From Larus michahellis (taxonomy: Eukaryota > Chordata > Aves > Charadriiformes > Laridae): DNA of 64,000 bases. The stretch is taken from assembly GCF_964199755.1 (NCBI RefSeq), contig NC_133899.1, positions 28,685,446 to 28,749,445 on the forward strand. The letters are read 5' to 3'. The position numbers were made by a program, and so were the translations under genes. Of this stretch, positions 1-14,995 are shown one piece after another. The notes under the pieces were generated by a model. It did no database searches. It saw nothing but the letters and a program-made list of their open reading frames with translations, and was not told the DNA's origin. Within the stretch, counting starts at the first letter, position 1; every line of letters starts with the position of its first letter.

Positions 1-730
1 TGCTGAAGATTATTCATTGATTGTTGCTGAAGTTCATCCAATTTAAGCCATTGAATGCTACCTTTAGGTTTGTCTGCAGACGTCATTTCACGCCCCAAGG
101 AAAGCAGGGCTTTTCCTGCAAAACAAACCAAAAGCTATTTTTCTTTAAAAAAATAAATTACCATCAAAAGACACCAAAGCACAAAAATATCATCCATTCC
201 TACTTTTCTGTGACTCATGGTTGGTGCACACTTTCAAAGGGTAACAGAAGAAGCTGGAACAGAATAGAGACCAAACTAAGATGGGAAAAGAAGAAATTTA
301 TGTATTTCTTGCTACCATCCCTCACCTTATAGACTTCCCCAAAAAGGGGCCAGAAAGGCCTGAAAGACATCATCTAGCTCCACCACTGGCCCCAGGCAGC
401 AGTACCACTTCCTGTGTCATCTGAGAGGTGTCCTTCTGCACTACCTGTACAGCCCTCCAGCAATGGAGCTGCAGCCACTGCCCTCACAGCAACCTGTTTC
501 TCTATCCTACATGTCTACATTCTCCAAATTTTTTTTCCAAATGACCAATCTGAATCTCTTGTGTTACAACTGAAGCCACATTCATTCCTGACCATCATGG
601 ACCTGGAGATCAGGTTAACTCAGGCTCTTTGCGTGGACTTTCATGTACTTGTGAGTACTCTGCTCTTGTTCTATCCCCCGGTGATTCTCTGCTTTAGCTT
701 AAACAAACCTAGTCCTTTGAGTCTTCCCTC
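1..730. other. RTN1 intron 1, left part
   Basis: Non-coding sequence up to the CR1 fragment. The open frames at 21-332 and 414-734 begin with TTG or ATG, have no recognisable domain and no exon-like borders. I see no gene. Assignment to RTN1 intron 1 is inferred from RTN1 exon 1 lying to the right on the minus strand. Confidence 0.5.
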
Positions 731-1150
731 CTAGATCATGTTTCCCAGACATCTGATCACTCTGATTGCTCTCCTCTGAACTTTCTGCATTTCTCCTGAA
801 GTGTTGTGCTCCATATTGGACACCACACTCCGCCCCAGGCCATTTGCTGCATCATGCACACGAACCCCACATCGCCATATCTCTTTGTGGCGTCTGCTGT
901 TTAGCAACAGCAAAACAGCACAAGCTTTGCAGCCTATGGTGGCTTGCATGTGTCTTGTGACCCTTAACACCCTGATCCTTCTCTGATGGACTCATCTGTG
1001 GTTTCCCATCCTGTGTTTATGAAATTGGCTCTTCCTGCTGAGGTGCCCTGTCCCTGCTGAACCCCTTCCTATTTATTCATATCATTTATACGGATGGCCA
1101 AGATCATTCTGAGTTTTCATGGTCTTCCTTGTATTTTCCCAGTGCAAGAT
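731..1150 (-). mobile_element. Ancient CR1-type LINE fragment (3' part)
   Basis: Read on the minus strand, a frame at 970-731 ends in a stretch like the C-terminal region of CR1 ORF2, with residues QKVQRRAIRVIRCLG near 740-790, where CR1 proteins typically have a VQRRATRMIRGL-type motif. The adjacent plus-strand text (CTCCTGAAGTGTTGTGCTCC at about 792-811) resembles the reverse complement of avian CR1 3' regions. It is heavily diverged, so this is an old copy. Borders are approximate and the subfamily is not determined. Confidence 0.6.
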
Positions 1151-4100
1151 GTAGGAGCTGGGAGAGGTAGGCCAGTCTCCAAGGCTCTGGAGAGTGAAGA
1201 CAGCACAGCAGGTCCTGCTGTGGCACAGCACTCCTCCTTGCTTGGTGAAAGGTTGAACAAATTTGTCTCTGCCTTAAAGAATAGGGATTTTACACCCTTC
1301 CAGTTGAGTAAAAGAAATAATTGAAAAAGTAAAATGCATTCAAAAGCTTTTTTTAAAGAGAAATTATATGAATAGCTCCAACTAAACAAAGGGTGGGGGA
1401 AGATGGTTTTGCTAGGAAAGGCTGCCTCCACAGCTCATGAATACAGGAGAGGTGGACAAGAAGGTACCTGCTGAGTTTCTAAGCTTAACCTCCAACCACT
1501 ACAAGCATCACATTACCCTCCATAAACTGATGCGAAATCCATCACTTGAGAAATCCAAACTCTAGAGAAGTAGTTTGGATTTCTTTTTCTTGATATTAGT
1601 TTTTCTCTCCATCCTGAGTTCCTCCCCTCCCCAGCCTGAATTCTCCCGTCCAATTTATACAATTTTATCCTTGTCCCTACACTGACTTTCAGTGTAGCTC
1701 GTTTCTCCTGGCTGTTTGCCCCAAGCACCAGGAGCAAATACTGCTCTTCCTCTCAACTTTCTGTCAGACAAGGTTACAAATCAGATCCTCTAATCCATCT
1801 TCTCAGAAACTGGCTTGTACCTGGCACAGCAGAGCAGTGGTGACCAGAAACCTGAGCAAGCAATCCTGCAGGCAACGTGGTGCTTTGCTCTCATCTAGCT
1901 TTTTCATATCTAAAGGCCACAAAAGCCTGGGGCACCTGGGCAGGAGCAGAAGACTCCTAGGAAGCCTTGGTTCTTACCTACTCCGGCGCTTATCACCATC
2001 CAACTAAATCAGTCTGAAATTGCTTGAAAACTTCTGGAACAGCCCTTTTTTTTCTAAAATGCTGGTTAAAAAACACAGCACAGCAAGGCTGAGGATGCAA
2101 CTGTAATTGCAACTCCAAGTGCAGGGTCAGGAAAGGGAACCTGATGGCTTTTAAAGACTTCAGTTCCCATCATGGAGAAGCCTGCACTGCTTTCTGCCCA
2201 CACACACTGAGAAGGGGAGGGTGTTTAAAAAGAAGTTCTTGTATAGAGCCTGAGAAGAAAGAGTCAGATTTGCTGTCTTCACTGGCTTTCCTTCCCTTGC
2301 TGGGCAGCAATAGGTGAGTCACGTCTTTAAGCAAGTAAAGGAGGGAACACTATATAATTATTTGAATCCAAGGACGCTGGGCAGCTGCTGGGTTGGGAAC
2401 ACTGGTAGTTTCATGCCTTCTTCACCACATGGGTGGCAAAGTCATCTGCCGTAAAGAGAGATTATAGTGCAGCAGCAATTAGATGGGCTGGACCAGGAGG
2501 CAACTTCATTTTCACCAGTGACAGAGAACCAAGGTCACTTGCATTAAATAGGTGCTAACAAATCCTACTTGCTAGTGCACTAGCTCTCAGATTTAATGGG
2601 CATTTTCAAGTTGATAGTAAAGTGTGTTAATGTTGTTGCTCTTCAGACAGCAATGGCAAAGAATAAGTTGTAAACGCAGGGCTGAAATTAAGCATGCTGA
2701 CTGCAGTTGTGGTTTTCCTGACATGAGCTCGAAGCGGAGCTATTGCAAAAGAAATTCTGTCCTATGGGAAAATTTCATATTATTTTCAATTTTCTTTTCA
2801 TCTCAAATGAAGGGGAAACAGAAAACCTTTCTATGGAAGAGAAAGCTCCACAGGAAAAATGTTTAGAAATGTTGAAACACATTGCTTCAGCAAATTTAGC
2901 AATGTCAGTAGAGACGGCAAATAACACATGGTATTCCCTCTATGTTGTTCAGCTGGAAGGGTGAATGCCTTTGCAAAACATAACTAAAGATCCTTAATAT
3001 GAGTTTAAAAGTGAAAAATGGGTGGAAAAAAACCCTCTGTCTTCATGCACATAAGTAAAAATAGCTGCCCTACATTTTTCAGGAGAGAGGAATGACTTTT
3101 TGGAGTCTCAGCCTGAAAGGCCCCACAAACTGAGTCACTGGTAATGAAGCTGAGACCCCTTTGGAGCAGCCTGGTACTGCCTGGGTCTTAACAGACACAG
3201 ACCTAGTTCAAATGCAGCTGCTGGGGACTATTTGTAAGACCCTTCACTCCACTGTGCATCAGTTGTCCCATCAGCAAAATAGTAATAAAGCTATCTACTT
3301 CCTTACACCTCTCCAAAATGCAACCTAAGGAACGAGAGCTTAGTCTTGCATTCTGTGCTTTTCACCATCTCTTGGAAAGCAAAGGATGATGTTGGCAGAG
3401 AGCTGGCCAAGAGAAAGCAAATAGAAACATACACATGTTATAAAGCAAGGCTCCAAGTACTACAGTCTTGCTAAACTCCTAGTCCCAGTAAATACCAAAG
3501 ACCCAAGTGGGTTATGGGCAGGGGAAGGGGAAAACTGACTCCTAAGAAAGTACTGGAGGACGTGACATTTCCATTTCCAAGATGTTGCTGATATGCTGAA
3601 AAATGCCTTTTCTGCCCATTTAGAACAGCTGGAACTTTGCTAAAATCAAACCCTCCCTGTGAAATATTTTTTTTGCAAATCAGCACATTCTGCAGCATAT
3701 TTTTCTTCCCTTGGTGGGGAAGGACGTATCAGGAGTTACCACCTGGCTATGATGACGCTTCACAGAAACAGTCAGAAGAAATTCCTGAAATCCTTATTGC
3801 TGAAGCTCAGGTTTTGATCAATATAGCAGAGGGACCATGTCCACTCGCTGCTAACAGCTGCAGTCAATTATCTGCAGTCTAAGATGGGAGAACATGTAAC
3901 ATATTTTATGCAGATGTCAGACTAAGAGAACAAGTAGTAGAAGAGGGAACAACCAAAGCTGCACTTCTGGAGCCAGTTCACAGAACCGTGTAGAAACAGT
4001 TCAAACCATGCAGATCGCATTAGAAATAATCTTGATGACAAAGGAAAAAGAAACGAAGCTATTCTGTGCATCTTCCTACTCTTTAGGGCACAATCAGAGT

Positions 4101-7100
4101 ACAGCTTCAACATTGCTATTAGCATTCCTCCACCAAAGAAATCTCAGCAAAGCATTGAGCTCACATTTTTAAAGATGATGCTGGAAAGCTTCCCAGATTA
4201 TATATTTTCCTCTTTAATTTATACCTCTGAGGATAATGCTAATCAAGGAGGCAGTGAAAGTGGTGAAACATCCTTGGACCCAGGTTGATTTATTAACAGT
4301 GGTTGCATTATTCTCACTTGGAGAATGATGCTAGTATCCCAAGCTTCTGAAAAAAAAATCTTGTTTGCTGGTAGGTTATCAAATACAAGTTGACAATGTA
4401 CTTGCACAGCAGATATGCCTAAGTGCATTGCACAGTATGATTAATCTGCAAAATATCTAGCATACTAGATGCTTGATTTAAAGTAGGTTAGAAGAACAAT
4501 TCATTAAAAGCAGCAGCAAAAAGGGGAAAAAAAGAAGCCCAAACTCTGAAATCTCCTACTGGGAATGATATATTTTCTTTTCACTCTTTGTTCAGCCTTC
4601 CCTACTCAGGTTGCTTTTGAATAGAGTTTGGATAGCAAAGGGATGGTCAATCATGTAAAAATACATGTAGCTAGATGAATATTACAAATGCCATCTTCAT
4701 GGCCTAGCAGATCTACCAAATATTCCAGGGATTATACACGGTCTGTTTACCATGTCCAAACTGAGAGCAGATTGCATATATTTTACACAGCATAAATCCT
4801 CAAGCCTGTCTCCTTCACTCTGACCTGAACCTCTACTACACAGCAACCGAATTATACAGGCTAATGTCAGAAAGGCTTTGAAGAAAAAAAAATCCCAAAA
4901 TGGGAACTGGCTTTTACTACTCAAATGATCCACTCTTATGTCCAGCAGTATTTTTTAAGGTAGGAAAAAAACAAACAAACAAACAAACAGAAAAAATTGT
5001 GCATGACATGGCAATTCTAAAGCAGAAGAGAGAACTTTGCAGGCCAGAATTAGTGCTTTTAAAATGGAATTTATGTGTATTTGGAATAAATGTCCTACTA
5101 TAAAACCAAATGTAGTCAATTTACATTTCTAAACACTGCTCCCAGCCAAATCAAGTGAAACATATGAATGGGTTTGGAAATAATTTGAAAATATATACAC
5201 TGCTTTCTAAGATTTCACTATTTTTTTAAATAGTGATTTTAATCCATGTATCTCCTGTGGATTTTTTTTTTTTCTGATGGCAAATTTCTCAAAAAAAATA
5301 AATTTCAGGAAATTCAGTTCTTTTTTCCTGGCATCAGCAGAGACACGTATGCATTTTCAAAGGCAGAGTTCCTATTTCACCCATGTAAAGTAACCCAGTT
5401 TTTACTCAGTGACTCCACGTCTGTGCATGCAATTATTTGCTTGCTTGGCTTTTCAGTCCTGCATGCAATGTACCCACATTAAACACACATGAGACTTTTT
5501 AAGTAGAGCATTAGATACCACCTACTAAAAATCTACTCCAAATCGTTCAGTGATGTTAAAATCCTATCTTGCCTGTAACCAAGATGCCACTTACCAGCCA
5601 TTTTGATATAAGGATTTTTGATCAGTGAAAGCGATAAACCCTGTTTTCTTACATAAACGTGTTCAGAGGAGGTTGACTCCTCTGGGACTTCTCCCGACTC
5701 TCACACAGCATCTTGGAGCTTTGCCTTTGGGCCCAACACCTTTCCTACAAACTAATAATGGTCTCAGAGTCACAGATTACACACAGAGAATTTCAACATA
5801 ACCAGGAGGTCCTGAGAAAACAATTCTATATTCAGACACAGTAATACTTTTGCTAGAGCAATAGAGAAAACAGCAACAACATGAATGCTGCATTATGGCT
5901 TTTTTAAAGAACTGCAAAAGCTGCAAAAGAGAGGAACCGGCCTCAGCTTTAGGTCAGCCCCACACCAAAAGAAACTGTCTCAATTAAAGTTTAGCGCAGA
6001 GCAATATTGCAGTTTAGAGTATCTATCTGGTCTGTGATGTTAGCAAACATATATAAACCTTTGCAATAAAAAGAAACAAAACCCCCCAAAATGGCAAATG
6101 TGGTACATCCTAAGACAGAGCACTAACTAGAGATGAAAAACCAGTGAGCAAAATTGGCATCCACATTTTTATAACTTTTATAAGGGGTGGGAAAAGGCAT
6201 TTGCCCTTTTACTACAATCAGTCTGCAAATAATGTATGATTACTGTGCATAACATATAGCTACACCCGCACAAAGACCAGTTAAGCCTCCAGTTCAGCTG
6301 AAGTGCACATTTAATTTCCAGCGTGTTGCATTGCATTTCGTTGCTGAAATCAACAGGAATGAAAATATCCTGAAATGCAAAACATTTCCTATGCATATGA
6401 GCAGCAAGTGCATCTCTTTTGCCTCTGAATTAAGGACACCAAGGGAAAGACCTAATTAAGACTTATTGTAATTCAGACCCCCCTGTATATCAGTGGTCCA
6501 TGGAGAGATGGTACCTAAGAAATCTCATTACACCCTCCCACAAAGTTCAGTAGATCAGAGAGAAGACGAGATGCTGTGCTCCCTGAGTCTGTCGGCTACA
6601 GGTTTTCACCTTCCGCCCCGGCTGTGGCCTCGGTGCACATTCCTTCCACAAGGAGGGGGACCCGAATACAGTTGAACACTATCACAGTGGTGACAGACTT
6701 AGAGTGACTTTTCAGCTTTGCTCAGGATCTAGCCCTTTGGCCTGCCAACGACCTTGGGATTAAAAGTATTTCCAAACAGAGCTGCTCTGCTGGCTATGTG
6801 CGTGTTGGGCTGAGGGATCCCCCACCTCCCTGGCATGCTGTCATTGGTGGGTGTAGGCATCCTCCCTACATCAGCTTTGCTACCTCCTAGTTGGGGGGCA
6901 GGATTAGGCCTGTAAAAGGCACAACTCTCTCGCTGATTGCAAGGCATAAATGCAGTCTGTCTCTCCACCAGTTCCTTTACAGGTACCCCCGAGTGCTTTT
7001 GGGAGTAGTGTGTAAGGGGGCAGGCTCAGCAGAAGAAAATCAGTACCAACTCTGACAGCTCAGGTTGTCTGCAGTGCCTGGTTACACAGCTGTGCTGCAG

Positions 7101-10100
7101 AGGCTGCTCAGAGTGAGGATTTTTAGGCTGTTTGGTCGTATAGCCAGTGACTAACGCAGCACAGGCAGGGAAAGGTTAGAGATGTCATTCAGATTCATAC
7201 CTTCTGCATTTGCAACTTTAAAATGTCCATACAAAGGCTGCTTCGATGGAAGGAGGAACAGCCTCCCTGGGCTGTGTTTGGGAGACAAAGCACTGCCAGC
7301 ACTGGCAGCGAGAGGCTCCTGCCCAGCCCCATGGCTAGAGGCTGTGCCCTGGTGCCAGGGTTCCTCCTGCTCAGTCATGGGGCTCATCCAGAGGTGCCCG
7401 CATGTGCACCCAAGACGTGGACTGATATTTGCACAGAAAAAAACTTCAGAGACAAGAGAAGCACAAGATCTCCAGGGTCTGGGAGCAGGAAGGTTTCCAG
7501 CCTGACAAGGCTGCCCCATACATTTTTTTTTTACTGGCCACAGTTAACAAACCCTTCAGTGTCTTTATATCTATGAACAATAAATCAGCTGCAGTTAATA
7601 AATTCAGCACTACTGAGAAATAAGATGTAATTCATGTCCTGAGCGGCACAGTAAAGCCTCGAGCTGACATAACTCTGCGGGTCTGCAGAGTCACTCCGGC
7701 GCAGAAAGCATCCTTTGTCAAGCATCCTCCTGTGCTCCGTCCCCACCTGCACCCAAGCAAACACCTTGCTGCAGCACCACATCCAGGACAGGAGTCACTG
7801 CTATGCGAAGGAAATGTTGGGAATGCTGCAGCTGTTAAAGGCAATTGTGTCGAAATAATCTCTGAAGAACCAGATACCTTTTCTGATATGAGATCTCGTG
7901 ATAATTGGAGGCTGTATCAAGGGCAGGCGTCTCATTACAGCAGTGAAAGAAATATTCAAAGAACTCTTTTGACAGCTGTTATTTAAATAAAGATGGAAAA
8001 GCCCCCTTTTAAGGTATATTAAAGTATAAAGCCAATGCTTATGACATAACACCTTCATATTTGAAAGAGACAGCCTTATGAAGGCTGTAGTAATTTCCAA
8101 CAATTTTTAGTCTCCCCTGGACACACACAATAGATCAAAATAAACAACACTATAATAATATTCATTCCAAGTTTTCAATGTCTTTAAATGTTAATTTTCA
8201 CAGTGTTGTAATGAGATAGGTAAGTGCTGGTGTCTCCATTTTACACCCAAGTGACCTGAAGCTAATATGTAATTAGAACCTGGTCTAATGTGTAATAAAG
8301 ACAATTTATCCATGGTGTATCTTCAGCTTCATTTATCCCTAAATTCAGCAAAACACTTGCTCACCTTTATGCATATGCTTAAGACCATCTTAATATTTTT
8401 AAGCAGTTAAGAATGCGTTTATGTTCCATATAATTAGGATCTTAAATACTTTATTGAATCAAGGAGGACTGAAAGAGGTGATTAAGGTTATCTTGCAGGT
8501 GAGTGCCAAGAATTTATTCTCACTGTTGAAGGTACACAGCTTCTTAGAGGAACAGACTGACCATAAATCAGAAGTGTCATAAAAAACAAGAATACTAAAT
8601 GTGGCGCGTGTTCCTGAGTGCTGAATCATGCCAAGTCTACAGCAACACATACATTTACTTTCCCTAAATTAGAAAACTAATTACAAATAATGCTTCATTA
8701 TTTGAAACATGGTTTGCTATGTGAAGGTCTTCTTTTCTTTTGAAAAAAACCAACAAACAACACAAGAAAAACAAGAACCCCCAGAATTTTGTAAGCAACT
8801 CTGATCTGGCAGCAAGAGAATACAACATGAAAAACAGACACAAGGACATAAATGCTACATAAAAATGAAAAAGGCTTAGTACATACTTGGCCCATTTTAG
8901 AGGTACCAACTACTCAGGAAGGCAAGTGAGGGAAATTCCCGTCACCCATTTAAAAAACTCCATTCCCTGTTGATGATGTGGACCCACAGCACAACTCCTT
9001 GGGTATTTCAGGAAGTTTGAGCTAAAACACACGTGCACAAAGTAATTAGGTCTTGGGGCAAAATCAGGTCTTAGGGCCTAAAGCAGAGCCAAACGCTAGT
9101 CCTGAGCCTCGCAGGTCAATCCAGGCCATGCAGTTGGGCAGCCATTCTTTCATGGGATAGTCTGTGAAGACATGATAAACAGACCTGTGGGATCTGCCCA
9201 AACTTTTCCAGAAGGACTTGAGCCAGAAGCAGCACCCAGGTATTTGCAGCGGCTGCCATCCCCAGGCAGACTGAGAGCACATGCTTAGTGTGCATGTACT
9301 GCACACGACAGTTTTGGGGAGAAAAATAAGCTGTAAGACATGCCATTGAATGGGATTTCCAGAGCTGCAGAAAGAAAGAGGAAGATGTGCCTCCCAGGAC
9401 CCTTACACCAGTGAGAGACAGTGAACCGCCCAGCCCAGGGAAGACATGCAGCCCAGGAAATACGGCAACACACATAACCCAATGCTTGCCACAACTGGGG
9501 CATCCAAAGCCTCTCCCCTCCATGCCGTTCTCCTCCTCCCCAACCACTCCTCCTCAGCTCCTTGCCTATAAATAAAACATTTCATTACCAAGTGATGAAA
9601 ATTAAAATAAGGCAGGTGAGTCACCCTCCCTGATACTACTCCGCTCTTTCATCTACCTCATCCTCTTCCTCAACCCATTTGCAGTCCTGAAAGCTGAACA
9701 AAATTCATAAGGATGGAAGTCAAAGCGGGGATGGAGCTACCTGCATCCCTGTGGGGAACAGGGCAAAGACAGCTGCATTTTGATCTGTATGGAGTTGAGA
9801 ACTGCACTGCTGCACAGATTTTAACCAGGAGATTTTATGCACTTCCAATAGCACTTTTCACCCCCAGATGCAGAGCAATTGCTGGAGGAGCCTAACAGGA
9901 GCCATTGCGCCTAGTTTACACAAGTGGGAATGAAGGATGGTACATCAATATGAATTTTTTTTAGATGACTGGTTGTGGGCTGTGATGAAATGGCCACTTT
10001 GTCAAGCTTCATGAGAATTACAGGAACAGAAGGATCCAAGAAGAAATCTGGTATGTTTACATCCCTCTCTGCAAAATCTGGTTGCACTCACAAAACCTCA

Positions 10101-13100
10101 GGGAATGGGGAGAGCCTTCACCAAATGATCTCCATCACCTTCACTCACACCAGTATGTCAGAGGTTTTGAAAGACCAAGTTGGGAGCAGAGAAAAAATAA
10201 ATTCAATTATTTAAATCAGGAAGGACTACAGTGTCAATAATAGAATTGTCATAAAGATATACTCTTCCAAAGTGAGCCTAAATCTGGCCTCAGTGGGCTA
10301 AATCTGAGCAAGATTGCCTGGCACTTGAGGACATATTTCCAAACAGCTGCTTAGGCTCCCCTGTGGCATATGCTTAGGTCAATGAGTCCACCCTATCAAG
10401 ACTCTTTCCGCAGCAACTTGAAAAATCAGGTTTTGGAACTTGCCTTTACAGTGCACATGGCCTTGAGAAGTACATTGCCATGGATGCTTAGGGAGGGGGA
10501 GCTCTTGCTAAAGCAATACTTGGAGCAGGGTGGGAAGGCCACAAAGAGCAGCCGAGCCAGTTGCCTTGGGGAACCTGCTGCATTTGGTTGTGCTCTGACA
10601 TCCCTGAAAAGCATCAGTGCCAAACCCAAGCAGTGCAGACATACACATCCATACCCACCAGCGTGAACCACAGGGCTCTCAAGCTGCCTGAAAACCATCA
10701 AAACCCTCTTTCATGTTGAAGTACAAAGCTACCAGTAACTCACCCTCTCCAGTAACTGGAGAGAAACAATAAACTGAGATTTACAGGTGAAGTGTTATCA
10801 GTACAAACCCAGGCTTATGGTAGGAGTACCTCACTGCAGGGGGTTGGTGGGTTAGTTCACAGTGAGAGCATGTGGGTATACAGCACATGTTTTCAATCTC
10901 AACCTCTACAAATCATGTGAATTAGAAAAGTTTTTTTTAAAATGTCTTTACTAAAAACACTGAGCCTAGATAGTCTGTCCTCATCATGGAGCAGCAAGAG
11001 CCAGCACCACTTATGGTCTTGTGCAATATGTCCACAACCATCAGAGCATGCAGTGTGCCCGGGATTTGGTATCTCACTGCTCCTTGGCAGACAGAGGCTG
11101 CTCCTCAACTTATCTCCTTCATCCAAGCAGCTTCTAGTCCCTCCTTCCCACCTCGCCTTGCTGGCACATGCCACATGGGTGCCATTCAGTCCCATGATCA
11201 TAGGACTTTCATGCCACTGAGCCACCCCAGGGGATCTCAACCAGCCCCTGGCTGCTGCTCCAGAAGCATGGTGTTGCCATGGACACGTCACATTTGTAAT
11301 GCCATCTCCTGTGGAACTGGTCACCTCTCCTTTGGGCAGCTGGATCCCACCTGTGACCTGTCTTTGGAGGCAGCTGGAAATGGGCGAGGACTGCCAGGGA
11401 TGTCCTGACTGCTGTGGCCAGTCTGAAGGCAAAGAGCATGCTGGCGTATCAGCAGCCAGGGCTCACTGGCAGTTCTTTCAACCTCAGCTACAAGGATGTA
11501 GGGCCATACCACTGCTGACTGTAAATCACCCTGCAGACATCCACCAATACACAAGGCTGCATAAAACTTCCCAGATCCTGAAACAGGAATCACCATTTGA
11601 ATGAGCTCCTACCCTTTTTCCCCTCCTTTTCCCCCTAAACACACCTGCACCAAGGAAGTACTGTCCATTCTTACGTTTTGCCATTTCTCTAAAGGAAACC
11701 ATATGTATTTATCCTGGGGAATGCCTGGGAGCGCGTGCAGTATTTTTTGAAATAATTCTTTTCAAGGAATTTAAATCACTGTTGATCTATAAAAATAAAT
11801 AACACAATCTGTGACCAGATGGTGTGTTGGGTGACATGGGGCTCTCTTCACCAACATGCAACTGTTGGTGCTCACCAGCATTTCAGGACTGCTTCAATCT
11901 CCAGTCCTTGCAAGAGAGCTGCCTTCAAGATCCTCTCAACCTGAACCAAATTCATCTTTGGGAAGAAGAGAAACTCTCCATTGGAGGGAAACATTTTCGG
12001 CGAAACCCAGGGGCCAAGTATAAAAGCAAGAGAAATTGCTTTGTCTCTGCCCAGAAGCTACTGGGGTCAATTTCATTGTAGCTCTGAAGGAGGAAAAGCA
12101 GGCATGGGATCTGCAGCTCCTTATTGCCCTCACTTTGCTTGAGAAATCTCTGAGCCTTCTACTCCTTGTGGGAATTTTTTTTCTGCAGTCCAAATCATTG
12201 CCGATTTTGGTTGATCTGAAGAACGGGGAGTTAAATCCATTGCTTTTCATCATTCAGAAACCACTCACAAGGTTTTGACACAAGGCCAGTTTGGCTCAAA
12301 GCCAGGCCCACGGCCAGCTTGAAAGTATTCCTGAGCCTTTCAACAATCCCTGGCTGGTTTTCAAACTTAAAACAAAAGCTAAGTTCAGGGAAAGTTTGCA
12401 AATTTTTAGGTTGTATAAGAAAACTTCTGTACTGTTCGTGATAAATTTCCCACCATTTATTTTCAGTTATTTTCATGACGGGAGAATCTCTCAATCTCCA
12501 AACGGTGCTCTTGCCTCAAAGAGCATAACCATGTTTTTTACTAAAAGGACTGGCCTGAGCGGTGTGGAGGAAGATACAGAATGTGTGAAGAAACTACCTG
12601 GAAAGCATACCATGCAGTTCCCTCTTGTTTGGATGCATTGTTCCTTGTCTGAAGTGTCCCCAGGTGCCCCACTGTATAGGGAGTGTGGTAAGTTTGTGGC
12701 AGTGTTGTTAAGTTGCTGGAGTTAGGTATGTCCCGCTGGGTCCATTCCTACAGCCTAGGAACATGCAGGAATCCCCCCTCTCTGAGCAGGAGAATTAAAG
12801 AGTTTTCTGAAATACTTGACAGTTTTAGGTACTCAGCAATATGACAGACCTCTTATTCAGCAACTTAAGAATATTTAGTCACACAGAGAGAACAGGGAAA
12901 TTATTTACTTTTCCCAGTGAAGGAAGCAGGAGCTGTAGCTGTCTAGGTAACGTGGAAGAGAAATACAGGTGCTGCAGCCACAAACAGAAAAGGAGACTGC
13001 ATGCGCACGACAGCACTGGTTGGGATGCTGCTCTGTCTGCCATGGTCAGCTCAGAAGACACACAACCACGTAACAGTTACTTTATTAAACAGGGAAAACA

Positions 13101-14930
13101 AAATGGGAAATGTTTAAAACATATTACTACTCTTATGATATTGCTAATTTGACAGTCTGTCGATCCATAGCTAGCAAATACCAAAAAAGGTCTGTATTGC
13201 TCACTTTATCTCCACCTTGCCACAGTTTGACACATGCAAACAAACATGTCTAAAGCCCTTTGCAGAGGATTCCAAAAGCCAAAAATTATTTTCATTGCTT
13301 CTCTTTTTCCTTTTCTTTCATTCTGTTTTTCTTGTTCTCTTTCTTTTTCTCTTTTTTTCTATTCTACATTCTATAAGACTGAATACACAGATCAGGTTAA
13401 GCCTGAAGAAGCCTTCATTACACATAAGCAGTATCACAGTCATTCAGCTTAATGAGGATTTACACAATTTAAGAGACCACCCCTCTTTGTTCTGTATACT
13501 AAGATTTGGCATGGCCATGTTTTCATCCATCAATGAACAACAAAACCTCACAAGATCCTTTCCTCCTCCTTCATGTCATTACACTGTTGAGGCAACCTGG
13601 AGACCCCAATCCTGCCCCTCTTCACACACACATACCTTGCACCTAGAACGGCCTTACATTACAAGCCATCTGCCTCTCTCTCCAGTAAAAAGTCACGTTT
13701 CACAACCTACCACTCAGATCAGCGAATGAGCAGCACATCAGCAGATTAGCTGCCTGCCCAAAGCTACAAAACAGCAAAATATTTCCCACATCAGCCGATG
13801 GGCATTTTACTACTGAACTCAGGAGCATCAAGCAGACAGAAAAGCACCAGGGAAACATCCATGTTGAGAGCGCACACATGCACAGATGCACACTGAGACA
13901 CTGAAAAAAACACACAGATGGGTATAAGTGGAATAATACACGTAGTCACACAGACTGTTGTTTCTGGCCAGCTACTCTTTGTGCTGATTGACTGGAAGGG
14001 ATTAGAAAGAACTCAGCCCCAAAACACAGCTCCTAATGCTCCTGCAGCTATTGCATAACCGAGACCGATTCCCGTCCCAAACCTTGACCCTCAACTTACT
14101 CAAAACAATTTTAATGCTGTCAGGCTGCATAATGGAAACATCTGCTTCCCAGTGAAGAGGAATCTAGACGGGATCCATCAGCTTCTCCAGAGCTAGGTTA
14201 TTTGGTTATTTGGGTTCTCTGATGGGCTGCAAGTGTCACCAAGAAGGAAATAAAGTCATTTTTCCCCAAACAATTCTACCAGGAGCTACTGGAAGCTGAA
14301 ACCTTCTGGGGCTCATTAATAGATATACACCTGCTGTTAATACACCCACTAAAGAAAGGAACCCTAAACCAAGGGAAATCAAATACATCCCAAAAGTAAA
14401 CCTGCAGACTCCAGGTAAACTAAATGCACCTTAAGTTAAATACATCTAAAAAGGCCAAAGGAGAAAAACACAACAACTGAAAAGTCCACGATTAAATGAA
14501 CGTGTCTCAGAAGCAAGCAAAAAAATATACTAACACTTCAGAATAGGCACTCCATTAAAAGCTACATGTTGAAATAACATAAGGGGCCATGCAGGAATTC
14601 CAGGTGCATGGGGAATAGCTGAAGTAACTCCTTTGAGATTTGTACTCCAGATGTGTACAGGTGTACAACAAATGAGGAGAGACCCCCATCAAGTCAGGTG
14701 TCCTCCAACATTTGACTGAAATCTGGGTGCCCTGTGCCTAGCAAACTGCAAAGAGCTTTAGGGAACTTGGCTGGGTCCTGCATCCCCCCTCCCCCACATC
14801 AGCAAAAAAGATTATTTGCAAAGGCCGCAATTGCTTATTTTCTGTTTTCCTATACATGCTCACTAACTCGTTAGTAATGTTTCCAAGCAGCCAGGCTGGG
14901 AGAAGAACCCGGGAAGGGACAGGGATGAGA
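1151..14930. other. RTN1 intron 1, gene-free main part
   Basis: I see no exon of RTN1 or of any other gene here on either strand. RTN1 exon 2, which in the family encodes a long acidic stretch, is not present and presumably lies left of the window. Local GC rises at about 6.5-7.9 kb and 9-12 kb, where longer chance frames occur (for example 10899-11432 minus and 9116-9547 minus). None shows a domain or a coherent protein. Conserved non-coding enhancers could be present but cannot be recognised without an alignment. Confidence 0.5.
4968..4989. repeat. (AAAC)n microsatellite
   Basis: About five tandem AAAC units follow a short A run. It may be the relic tail of a retroposed element, but no element is recognisable beside it. 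Confidence 0.8.
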
Positions 14931-14995
14931 CAACCAGAAGATGCTGCTGCCGGGGCCCCTTTGTTGAGCATCCCTGGGTACCCCTTGCCTTTTAC

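Noticed and set aside
10899-11432. 177-codon minus-strand frame, the longest in the window
   Set aside because: Composition looks random, with opposing frames of similar length on the other strand at 10942-11408; no domain, no splice context.
14871-14995. Continuation of the RTN1 frame past the donor (to 104 codons)
   Set aside because: RTN1-like sequence stops exactly at CAG/GTAAAA; the remainder is intron.
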